NCBI RefSeq assembly: GCF_039541235.1
Contig: NZ_BAABFV010000001.1
Span: 1,695,232 to 1,759,231 of the forward strand
Reading direction: 5' to 3'
DNA from: Kangiella marina
GTDB taxonomy: Bacteria; Pseudomonadota; Gammaproteobacteria; Enterobacterales; Kangiellaceae
DNA: 64,000 nt
Made by a program: the position numbers and the translations under genes
Notes under the pieces: model-generated
Databases searched by the model: none
Seen by the model: the letters and a program-made list of their open reading frames with translations, nothing else
What the model was told of the DNA's origin: nothing
Shown: piece after piece, positions 53,234 through 64,000 of the stretch
How the letters are laid out: every line of letters starts with the position of its first letter
How positions within the stretch are numbered: position 1 is the first letter of the stretch

Positions 53234-54793
53234 TTATTTTTGCAATTTGCTATTACTTGCCGTGCCAGATGATTCTTGATCATTCAGACGCGCAAAGTAG
53301 GTCGTACGTTCGGTTTCAAGCTGCTTCATTAATGGCTTCGATAATTCTTGGAAGCGAGCCATTTCAGCTTTAGGCACTGGTGCAGCATGTGGCAATTTCA
53401 CTCGGCGTGGATTGCGGTGAACACCATTGACCACAAATTCATAGTGCAGGTGCGGTGCTTGTGACATTCCCGTTGAGCCGACATAGCCAATGATTTGCCC
53501 TTGTTTAACACGCTGACCAGCTTTTACTGCACGCTTAGAGAAGTGCAAGTATTTAGTGCTGATATTGCCGCCATGTTGAATGAAAACATAGTTACCATTG
53601 TAGCGGTTGTAGCTTGACTTTATGACGCGGCCATCGCCCGCAGCACGCACTGGTGTGCCGATTGGCGCACGATAGTCAGTACCACGGTGTGGTTTTACAC
53701 GCTTTTGGATCGGGTGGAAACGCTTAGGGTTAAAGTTTGAACTGACGTAGTTAAACTTCAACGGCGCACGCAAGAACGATTTTCTTAGCGCTTTACCTTC
53801 AGGCGTATAATAAGCCGTACGATCGTTAGTGTCGGTATAGCGCACTGCGGCGTAATGCTCACCCATGTTGTTGAACTCGGCTGACAAAATGTTGCCGTAG
53901 CCCACTTTTTTGCCATCAATATATTTTTCTTCATACAACACGGAGAAGCTATCGTTTTTGCGAATTTCTAGCGCAAAATCGATGTCATACTCAAACACGC
54001 CTGCGAGCTCCATGATGACGCCATCAGGAAGCCCTGCTTGTTTACCTGCGTTATAAAAGCTGCTGGTGATAGTCGCGGTAGCGAAGCGTTGCTTAAACTC
54101 AATCGGTTTAACGTCGAGCGAAACGTCGAACTGCTTATCATCAAGCTTAGTGATAACAAGGGTATCGCTAGAATTAAACGGATAACGCAAGCTGTGGAAT
54201 GCTTTTTCTTCATTGGCAGCAAACTCTAAGGTATGGCCGGGTCTGATCTTCTTTAAAATCTTGACCTGATCATCGGCCTGCATCATGTAGTGCAGATCTT
54301 TAGAGCTGAAACCTAGCTTATTAAAAATACGCGCTAAACTTTCGCCTTTAGCAACGGTAATGGTTTGCCAATCATATCTAGGTTTTGTGGTCTTCTTTAC
54401 GAAATTCTTTATAGCGTCAGTAGCGCCATTCAACTTAGAACTGGCTTGCTTCTGAAGATTCAATGCTGACTCTTCGTCGGTACTCTCAGCGAGTGTCTGC
54501 TCGGCAGGCTCAAGGCTTTTCTCAGACAACGTCAATTCGCCTGATGAAGTGTCAGACTCTGTTTGTTCAGTTGTTGAGTTAGTATCGTCCGATGATAATT
54601 GTAAAGTAAGTAATTCTTGTTGTTGGTTTTCTTGAGTTGAAGACTCTTTTCCAGGAGTCAATGCTAAGTAAGAAACTGCCGCGAATACGACGGATAGCGT
54701 TGCGATCGTGATGATCGTGCTCTTTCGTCGAGTTTTCTTTTGGGCAAACAGGGGCTTGCTTCTGTTAAACCCTTTATAATCACGGTTTATCAT
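53234..54793 (-). CDS. MepM-like M23 peptidoglycan endopeptidase
   Basis: 519 residues from ATG 54793 (MINRDYKGFNRSK); the frame extends to a TTG at 54868. A TM anchor (about 25-45) and a long Ser/Thr/Glu linker precede a LysM/OapA-like region (TITVAKGESLARIFNKLGFSS). The LytM domain has HRGTDYRAPIGTPVRAAGDG (H-x3-D zinc ligands) and APHLHYEFVVNG (H-x-H). It cleaves cross-links in murein like MepM/YebA. Located between tyrS (divergent) and anmK. Confidence 0.9.
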   Translation of the reverse strand: MINRDYKGFNRSKPLFAQKKTRRKSTIITIATLSVVFAAVSYLALTPGKESSTQENQQQELLTLQLSSDDTNSTTEQTESDTSSGELTLSEKSLEPAEQTLAESTDEESALNLQKQASSKLNGATDAIKNFVKKTTKPRYDWQTITVAKGESLARIFNKLGFSSKDLHYMMQADDQVKILKKIRPGHTLEFAANEEKAFHSLRYPFNSSDTLVITKLDDKQFDVSLDVKPIEFKQRFATATITSSFYNAGKQAGLPDGVIMELAGVFEYDIDFALEIRKNDSFSVLYEEKYIDGKKVGYGNILSAEFNNMGEHYAAVRYTDTNDRTAYYTPEGKALRKSFLRAPLKFNYVSSNFNPKRFHPIQKRVKPHRGTDYRAPIGTPVRAAGDGRVIKSSYNRYNGNYVFIQHGGNISTKYLHFSKRAVKAGQRVKQGQIIGYVGSTGMSQAPHLHYEFVVNGVHRNPRRVKLPHAAPVPKAEMARFQELSKPLMKQLETERTTYFARLNDQESSGTASNSKLQK

Positions 54794-55055
54794 AGTTAAC
54801 TTAAGGAAATGGTTGAAGTTGAGTAGTTTTTGCGCAATAACAATAACCTTATCACGAGTTTTGGTCAATGCTTTAAGGTGCTAATTCCATAATTTCGCCA
54901 TATTTGTCCGAGAAATGTGAAAGAGTCAGGATTTTTTACACTTTTGAGCGACCCTTTGTCGAAAAGTGTCCAGTGTCGATTTTTGGCTTGAAAGCGTTGC
55001 ATACTATGACAAATCGTGTATCTTTGAGCCATCAAAATTAGAGAGAAATACCCTT

Positions 55056-56255
55056 ATGAGTGATATTGAGACCATGTTTGAGGAGCTGAAACGTGGAGCT
55101 GATGAGATTCTGCCTGAAGAAGAGTTACTAGAGAAGCTAAAAGAAGGGCGTCCGTTGACCATCAAAGCGGGTTTTGACCCCACCGCGCCTGATCTACATT
55201 TAGGTCATACGGTATTGATTAATAAAATGCGTCAATTTCAGCAGTTCGGTCATAACGTGGTATTTCTGATTGGTGACTTTACCGGCATGATCGGTGACCC
55301 CACGGGCAAAAATGCAACGCGTAAGCCGCTGACTCGTGACGATGTGATGAAAAACGCTGAAACCTATAAAGAGCAGGTCTTCAAAATTCTCGACCCAGAC
55401 AAAACCACCATCGCCTTCAATTCAGAATGGTGTGAACAGTTGGGTGCTGCGGGAATGATTAAGCTCGCCTCCAACTCGACGGTGGCACGAATGCTGGAGC
55501 GAGATGATTTTAAGAAACGGTATGCCAGTGAGCAGCCCATCGCGATTCATGAGTTTTTGTATCCGCTGGTACAGGGCTATGATTCGGTAGCGATGAAGGC
55601 GGACGTGGAGCTTGGCGGTACTGATCAGCGTTTTAACTTACTGATGGGGCGTGAACTTCAAAAAGCCGACGGCCAAAAACCGCAAACCGTATTGATGATG
55701 CCTTTATTGGAAGGACTCGATGGTGTTAATAAAATGTCGAAGTCGCTGGATAATTATGTGGGTATCACGGAAGCGCCCGGCGTCATGTATCAGAAGTTAT
55801 TATCGCTACCGGATAGCATGATGTGGCGTTACCATGAATTGTTGTCGTTCAAGTCGCTGGAAGAAGTCGAACAGCTGAAAAAAGATGTCGAAGCGGGAGC
55901 GAATCCGCAGGATATAAAGAAGGCTTTTGCCTTAGAAATAATCGAAAGATTCCATGGTAAAGAAGCTGCGGAGAATGCCCATAAAGGCGCAGGTAATATT
56001 GTCAGGGACGGTGAAGTGCCTGAAGGCACGCCAGAGGTGGAAGTCAGTTTGGATGGCGCAGAGCAATTCCCCGTTGGGGCCGTGATTAACCGCGCAGGAT
56101 TGGCGGCAAACTCAGCGCAAGCCAAAGACATGTTAAAGAATGGTCGTGTTAAGATTGATTGGGAAGTTGTCGAGCCTTCTTATATGGTCAAGCCTGGTAA
56201 GTACTTAATGCAGGCTGGCAAGAAGAAAATTGCTTACGTTACTGTGACTCAATAA
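55056..56255 (+). CDS. tyrS: Tyrosyl-tRNA synthetase
   Basis: 399 residues. Class I motifs are HLGH (in [18 protein letters not shown]) and KMSKS ([14 protein letters not shown]). [42 protein letters not shown], and a C-terminal S4-like domain ([26 protein letters not shown]) are present. HLGH and the sequence pattern belong to the TyrRZ/TyrS2 type rather than E. coli's TyrS1. ATG 55056 lies behind GAGAGAAAT; the longer frame from 54966 lacks a good site. Confidence 0.96.
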   Translation: MSDIETMFEELKRGADEILPEEELLEKLKEGRPLTIKAGFDPTAPDLHLGHTVLINKMRQFQQFGHNVVFLIGDFTGMIGDPTGKNATRKPLTRDDVMKNAETYKEQVFKILDPDKTTIAFNSEWCEQLGAAGMIKLASNSTVARMLERDDFKKRYASEQPIAIHEFLYPLVQGYDSVAMKADVELGGTDQRFNLLMGRELQKADGQKPQTVLMMPLLEGLDGVNKMSKSLDNYVGITEAPGVMYQKLLSLPDSMMWRYHELLSFKSLEEVEQLKKDVEAGANPQDIKKAFALEIIERFHGKEAAENAHKGAGNIVRDGEVPEGTPEVEVSLDGAEQFPVGAVINRAGLAANSAQAKDMLKNGRVKIDWEVVEPSYMVKPGKYLMQAGKKKIAYVTVTQ

Positions 56256-56276
56256 TCAGTTGCCTTGAGTCGTGAT

Positions 56277-56302
56277 AAAAGGTCGCATCGGCGGCCTTTT
56301 TT
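56277..56302 (+). terminator. Intrinsic terminator after tyrS
   Basis: AAGGTCGC (56279-56286) pairs with GCGGCCTT (56291-56298), one G-T wobble, loop ATCG, then a T-run. Its stem is the same as that of the terminator at 57933-57958. Confidence 0.88.
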
Positions 56303-56519
56303 CTTTATGTTCGTTCTAGCGAAATATTGTTAAGTTTTCTCTTCTGCACCAAACCTGTCTAAAAAATCGTCAAATAACTTTACAAAAGCTACAATTTGAT
56401 ACACTTTTTTATCAAATAATCGTCGATTCATTAAGATAGGCCATACCAGAGTTCGTCAGTATTTATTAGTATCTAAGGAGGCTACGTGGGGTAGCTATTA
56501 TTGAACTCTGGAGAAAACA

Positions 56520-57908
56520 ATGGAAAATACCTTTAAGAAAAGCGCAATGACGCTTTTGGTCGGCGCATCATTAGCGTTACCTGTCTCAGCTTATGCTGAC
56601 TCTTTCGTCGTTGTCGCAAAAAATAACATTAACGATCATTTCGTGGAAACAGTTGAGTCGATGGGAGCTAAGGTGACTCACAAAATTCCACAAGTTGGTT
56701 TGCTTGTCATTGAAAGTGACAACATGGATATCCGTGAGCGCTTAGCGGGGGTGTCAGGAGTAAGCTCAACGTTTGCGAACTTTACACTAGATTATGTCGC
56801 TCCCAATCAAGCTGCGGAATACGATATCAATTTTGAAGAAATGGCAGCGAGCCCTCCGAACACTGGTGATGATGACTTCTTTTTTGATTTACAGTGGGGC
56901 CACGATTCAGTAAATGCGACTGAAGCTTGGGAAGCGGGCGTTCGTGGACAAGGCGTTCGTGTGGCGGTATTGGATAGCGGTATCGATTCTTCACACCCTG
57001 ATTTAACACCAAATCTCAACATGGCACTGTCAACATCGTTTGTACCTGGTGAGGATTACGATAACCCACCTGGCAGCCACGGTACACACGTTGCTGGAAC
57101 GATTGCGGCGGCAGATAATGCTTTCGGTACCATTGGTGTCGCGCCTGAAGCTGAAATTATGTCGATTAAAGTACTTTCTGCAGTCACAGGAAGCGGCAGC
57201 ACTTCAGGCATTTGGCAGGGGATGATTTACGCTGCCGATAATGGTGCTGATGTGATTAACATGAGTTTGGGTATCAGCGGTGGTTTCCCTAAGAACTGTA
57301 CCTTTACGGATTCGGATACTGGTGAAAAGACTCATTACCCAGCTAAAGATTGTAGTGAGCTGATTCGTACTTACGATAGGGTTACTCAGTATGTTCGTAG
57401 CAAAGGCACAATCATCATTTCTTCTGCAGGTAATGATGCACGCGATATGAGTCATGATGGACCAACCATGGCGTTACCAGCTGAAGCCAACCATGTTGTA
57501 TCGGTATCGTCTACGGCGCCATACTTGTGGGGTATTGACTCGACGACAGCATTAGACGAGTTGGCCTCCTACTCAAACTATGGCCGTAAAGGGATCGATA
57601 TTTCAGGTCCTGGTGGTGATTTCGACGTGTTCTTTGACTTCGGCGCTGCTCCTTGTAACGGTCCCGTACTTCCAGGTCGTCCATGCTATGTTTATGACAT
57701 GGTGTTAAGTACAACGCCTGGCGGTTGGGGTTGGAATGCCGGTACCAGTATGGCATCACCGCATGTTGCAGGTGTTGCAGCACTGATTATCAGCGAGTAC
57801 GGCGGTAATATTAGCGTCCAACAACTTGAAAAAGAGTTGCGCGCCCGTGCGGTAGGCTCTGGAAACAGTACTGAGCATGGTAAAGGTCGAGCTTCATCAG
57901 GTTTTTAA
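56520..57908 (+). CDS. Secreted subtilisin-like serine protease (S8)
   Basis: 462 residues: signal peptide (about 1-26, ending SAYA), an I9-like propeptide (about 28-90, FVVVAKNNINDHFVETVESMG), then the S8 domain with D152 (VAVLDSGID), H187 (SHGTHVAGT), N304 (SSAGND) and S409 (GTSMASPHVAG). A catalytically complete extracellular protease. An insertion with two pairs of cysteines (about 258-280 and 377-389) probably carries disulfides. No C-terminal PPC or secretion domain is visible, so the protein ends soon after the catalytic core. GGAGA precedes ATG. Confidence 0.95.
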   Translation: MENTFKKSAMTLLVGASLALPVSAYADSFVVVAKNNINDHFVETVESMGAKVTHKIPQVGLLVIESDNMDIRERLAGVSGVSSTFANFTLDYVAPNQAAEYDINFEEMAASPPNTGDDDFFFDLQWGHDSVNATEAWEAGVRGQGVRVAVLDSGIDSSHPDLTPNLNMALSTSFVPGEDYDNPPGSHGTHVAGTIAAADNAFGTIGVAPEAEIMSIKVLSAVTGSGSTSGIWQGMIYAADNGADVINMSLGISGGFPKNCTFTDSDTGEKTHYPAKDCSELIRTYDRVTQYVRSKGTIIISSAGNDARDMSHDGPTMALPAEANHVVSVSSTAPYLWGIDSTTALDELASYSNYGRKGIDISGPGGDFDVFFDFGAAPCNGPVLPGRPCYVYDMVLSTTPGGWGWNAGTSMASPHVAGVAALIISEYGGNISVQQLEKELRARAVGSGNSTEHGKGRASSGF

Positions 57909-57932
57909 TCTGATTGTAAAGAATGCTCGTTT

Positions 57933-57958
57933 AAAAGGTCGCTTCGGCGGCCTTTTTT
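57933..57958 (+). terminator. Intrinsic terminator after the subtilase gene
   Basis: AAAAGGTCGC (57933-57942), loop TTCG, and GCGGCCTT lead into a T-run. Same stem as the terminator after tyrS, with only the loop differing. Confidence 0.9.
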
Positions 57959-58071
57959 AATAGTTAAGCTTAATAACATGATCTAATTGATTGTTTTGTC
58001 ATCGTTTTGAGCAAGTTTTAGCCGGAATTTAACCAAATTGAAATTAATTTAAAAAAAGATTCAAAAAGGGG

Positions 58072-58099
58072 TTGCGGGGTTTGATTTAGTGTCTATAAT
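58072..58099 (+). promoter_or_regulatory. rrn promoter P1
   Basis: TTGCGG (58072-58077), 16-base spacer, TATAAT (58094-58099), then GCGC, a GC-rich discriminator typical of stringently controlled rRNA promoters. An AT-rich UP-like stretch (about 58025-58070) precedes it. Confidence 0.75.
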
Positions 58100-58196
58100 G
58101 CGCATCACTTTCGAGGCAAACGAAACATTAGAACGGCCTTGAGGGAGCTCAGGAGGAGCGGTTTTTAAGACGGTTTAAAAAGTTTTAAAAAATGTG

Positions 58197-58224
58197 TTGA
58201 CAGGAAGTTGAGGCGCTTTATAAT
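58197..58224 (+). promoter_or_regulatory. rrn promoter P2
   Basis: Consensus TTGACA (58197-58202), 16-base spacer and TATAAT (58219-58224), followed by GCGCGCC. Preceded by an A/T-rich block. Stronger consensus than P1. Confidence 0.88.
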
Positions 58225-58332
58225 GCGCGCCGCTTTGAACGAAAAGTTCAGGCAAGCCGCTCAGGGAGTTGAGGGTTCGATAAGTGGATTTAAGGTTTTG
58301 AAAATAAACGTTAAAAAGATTATCGAAAACGG

Positions 58333-58360
58333 TTGACAGGAGGTTGGGGCGATATATAAT
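58333..58360 (+). promoter_or_regulatory. rrn promoter P3
   Basis: TTGACA (58333-58338), 16-base spacer and TATAAT (58355-58360), followed by GTGCGCCC. It repeats P2 including much of the spacer (GGAxGTTGxGGCG), 136 bases downstream. Confidence 0.88.
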
Positions 58361-58398
58361 GTGCGCCCACTTGAGTGAAGCGAGTTCTTCACCAAGAC

Positions 58399-58409
58399 GT
58401 TCTTTAACA
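58399..58409 (+). promoter_or_regulatory. boxA antitermination site in rrn leader
   Basis: GTTCTTTAACA matches the NusB/NusE boxA and recurs exactly in the 16S-23S spacer (60637-60647). Confidence 0.85.
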
Positions 58410-58414
58410 GATTG

Positions 58415-60155
<1,741 letters not shown>

Positions 60156-60218
60156 TAAAATCATCTGGAATAGTGATCGGTTGTGCAGGCCGTAGTGTCT
60201 GTAACAAGACAGATTTAT

Positions 60219-60303
60219 AGGTCTGTAGCTCAGCAAGTTACAGGCACCCCTCTGAAAAAGAGTGTGGTGAGGTCGGCGAGCCGACTAAGTTGAGCGCAAC
60301 CTA
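60219..60303 (+). pseudogene. Degenerate tRNA-Ile-like element in 16S-23S spacer
   Basis: The first 16 bases equal the 5' end of the intact tRNA-Ile 94 bases downstream, with further shared ATAG... upstream (identity covers 60217-60234). GTGAGGTCGGC (60267-60277) also matches the tRNA. Between and after, the sequence diverges and no normal T-arm or CCA remains. The region can instead fold as several small hairpins: CTGTA/TACAG, CACC/GGTG with CTCT/AGAG, GTCGG-CGAG-CCGAC and GTTG-AGCG-CAAC. It reads as a broken duplicate of tRNA-Ile or a rebuilt spacer structure. Confidence 0.6.
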
Positions 60304-60312
60304 GAAGATTAT

Positions 60313-60389
<77 letters not shown>

Positions 60390-60484
60390 ATTTTGGTTTA
60401 TGCTGCGTTAGATAAACGTCGCTTAGAAGACTAAGCTTCCTTTTTATCTGCCTTGCCTAAAGCAAAATTCACCGATATCAAAAT

Positions 60485-60560
60485 GGGGCTATAGCTCAGC
60501 TGGGAGAGCGCCTGCCTTGCACGCAGGAGGTCAGCGGTTCGATCCCGCTTAGCTCCACCA
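60485..60560 (+). tRNA. tRNA-Ala (TGC)
   Basis: 76 bases: acceptor GGGGCTA/TAGCTCC with one G-T pair, D-arm AGCTCAGCTGGGAGAGC, anticodon loop CTTGCAC (anticodon TGC), T-arm GTTCGATCC, encoded CCA. Canonical spacer tRNA following tRNA-Ile. Confidence 0.97.
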
Positions 60561-60636
60561 TTTATTGGTTGGGTCACTATGACGCAGTGTTTAGATGTAT
60601 AAGTAGACTTATACATCTGGATATTGACCAGAACAA

Positions 60637-60647
60637 GTTCTTTAACA
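60637..60647 (+). promoter_or_regulatory. boxA antitermination site in 16S-23S spacer
   Basis: GTTCTTTAACA is identical to the leader boxA and lies 135 bases before the 23S gene, the expected place to recharge antitermination. Confidence 0.85.
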
Positions 60648-60771
60648 ATTTGGCAGAAGCGAGTAATAAATTTGTAAGCGAATAGTATTCATCATGTTAG
60701 AAAACGTAGTTAGTTATCGAAGTCGGATAGCTAGCAATTATGTTTGCTGATTGTATGGTCCTAATATTTTT

Positions 60772-63680
<2,909 letters not shown>

Positions 63681-63842
63681 AAGCGTTTTGGGGTGCTGAA
63701 AAGCTTAAATATATGAGTCAGCAAACAAAGAAACAAAGCGTGTTGAATACTGCAACATCTTACTTACAGATTTAAAACTTCTTCTGCCAGATTATTAAGA
63801 CTTAGGTCTACTGAAAATTGCTCCGTGCAATTTCTAGTATTT

Positions 63843-63858
63843 CCTCCATCCGTGGAGG
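63843..63858 (+). other. Hairpin in 23S-5S spacer
   Basis: CCTCCA (63843-63848) pairs with TGGAGG (63853-63858) around TCCG, about 20 bases before 5S. Probably a processing signal. Confidence 0.6.
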
Positions 63859-63877
63859 TTAAATATCCAAAAATTTT

Positions 63878-63997
63878 TGCTTGGCGACCATAGAGAGTTG
63901 GAACCACCTGATCCCTTGCCGAACTCAGAAGTGAAACGACTCATCGCCGATGGTAGTGTGGGGCTTCCCCATGTGAGAGTAGGTCATCGCCAAGCGC
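63878..63997 (+). rRNA. rrf: 5S ribosomal RNA
   Basis: About 120 bases, beginning TGCTTGGCGACC and containing TGCCGAACTCAGAAGTGAAACG and CCGATGGTAGTGTGGGG. The 5' TGCTTGGC pairs with the 3' GCCAAGCG. It ends a few bases from the window edge and appears complete. Confidence 0.96.
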
Positions 63998-64000
63998 TTA

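Noticed and set aside
56475..56490. AAGGAGG followed by a two-codon GTG-GGG-TAG frame in the subtilase leader
   Set aside because: Too short to support; the hairpin-like GCTAC...GTAGC around it is small and may be chance.

Overview
The window is a compact, almost fully coding stretch of a gammaproteobacterial chromosome with moderate GC. The gene set, the order dksA-gluQ-pcnB-folK-dNK-panB-panC, and the combination of secreted S8 and M28 peptidases with a kynurenine-degradation cluster resemble Kangiella or a close relative. That assignment is inference from gene content; no search was possible. No prophage, insertion sequence, CRISPR array or integron is visible.

Layout. 1-9.6 kb: the 3' part of lipA, a SlyD-type isomerase, a GST-like protein, an M48 lipoprotein protease, a GcvR-like ACT protein, DedA and LysE membrane proteins, and a CpxRA-like two-component system. 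Upstream of cpxR lies a structured 370-base gap ending in a strong terminator with no evident gene. 9.6-19.2 kb: acs, then a long minus-strand run of core genes (panB/panC, deoxynucleoside kinase, folK, pcnB, gluQ, dksA, sfsA, a Rieske protein). 19.3-25.6 kb: an alpha/beta hydrolase, ribA, pepB, thpR, mrcB and a HIT protein. 25.6-35.2 kb: a minus-strand kynurenine-to-2-aminomuconate catabolic cluster (kmo, kynU, cyclase/formamidase-like, ACMSD, 3-HAA dioxygenase, RidA-type deaminase, semialdehyde dehydrogenase) with an M28 peptidase and an SDR-fold protein at its ends and yajQ inside. 35.3-42 kb: a diguanylate cyclase with an unusual periplasmic domain, hemL, pyrB, rubredoxin, a secreted Hcp-like protein and two GSTs. 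42.2-44.4 kb: an ECF sigma / anti-sigma / YbjQ / exported-protein operon. 44.5-58 kb: a membrane-anchored MsrA-thioredoxin-MsrB fusion, DUF817, HemJ, a CLC transporter with CBS domains, a coiled-coil protein with bactofilin, erpA, a second diguanylate cyclase, anmK, an M23 peptidase, tyrS and a secreted subtilase. 58-64 kb: a complete rRNA operon (16S, tRNA-Ile, tRNA-Ala, 23S, 5S) with three tandem promoters, two boxA sites and RNase III-type processing stems.

How it fits together. Core metabolism (lipoate, pantothenate, folate, riboflavin, pyrimidine, heme) is mixed with envelope maintenance (PBP1b, M23 peptidase, AnmK, CpxRA, M48 protease, MsrAB). A proteolytic, amino-acid-catabolising lifestyle is suggested by PepB, the M28 and S8 peptidases and the kynurenine cluster. 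The most unusual items are the diguanylate cyclase with a prenyltransferase/terpene-cyclase-like alpha-toroid repeat domain, a degenerate tRNA-Ile-like element inside the 16S-23S spacer, the exported orphan Hcp-like protein, and the structured, terminated locus divergent from cpxR.
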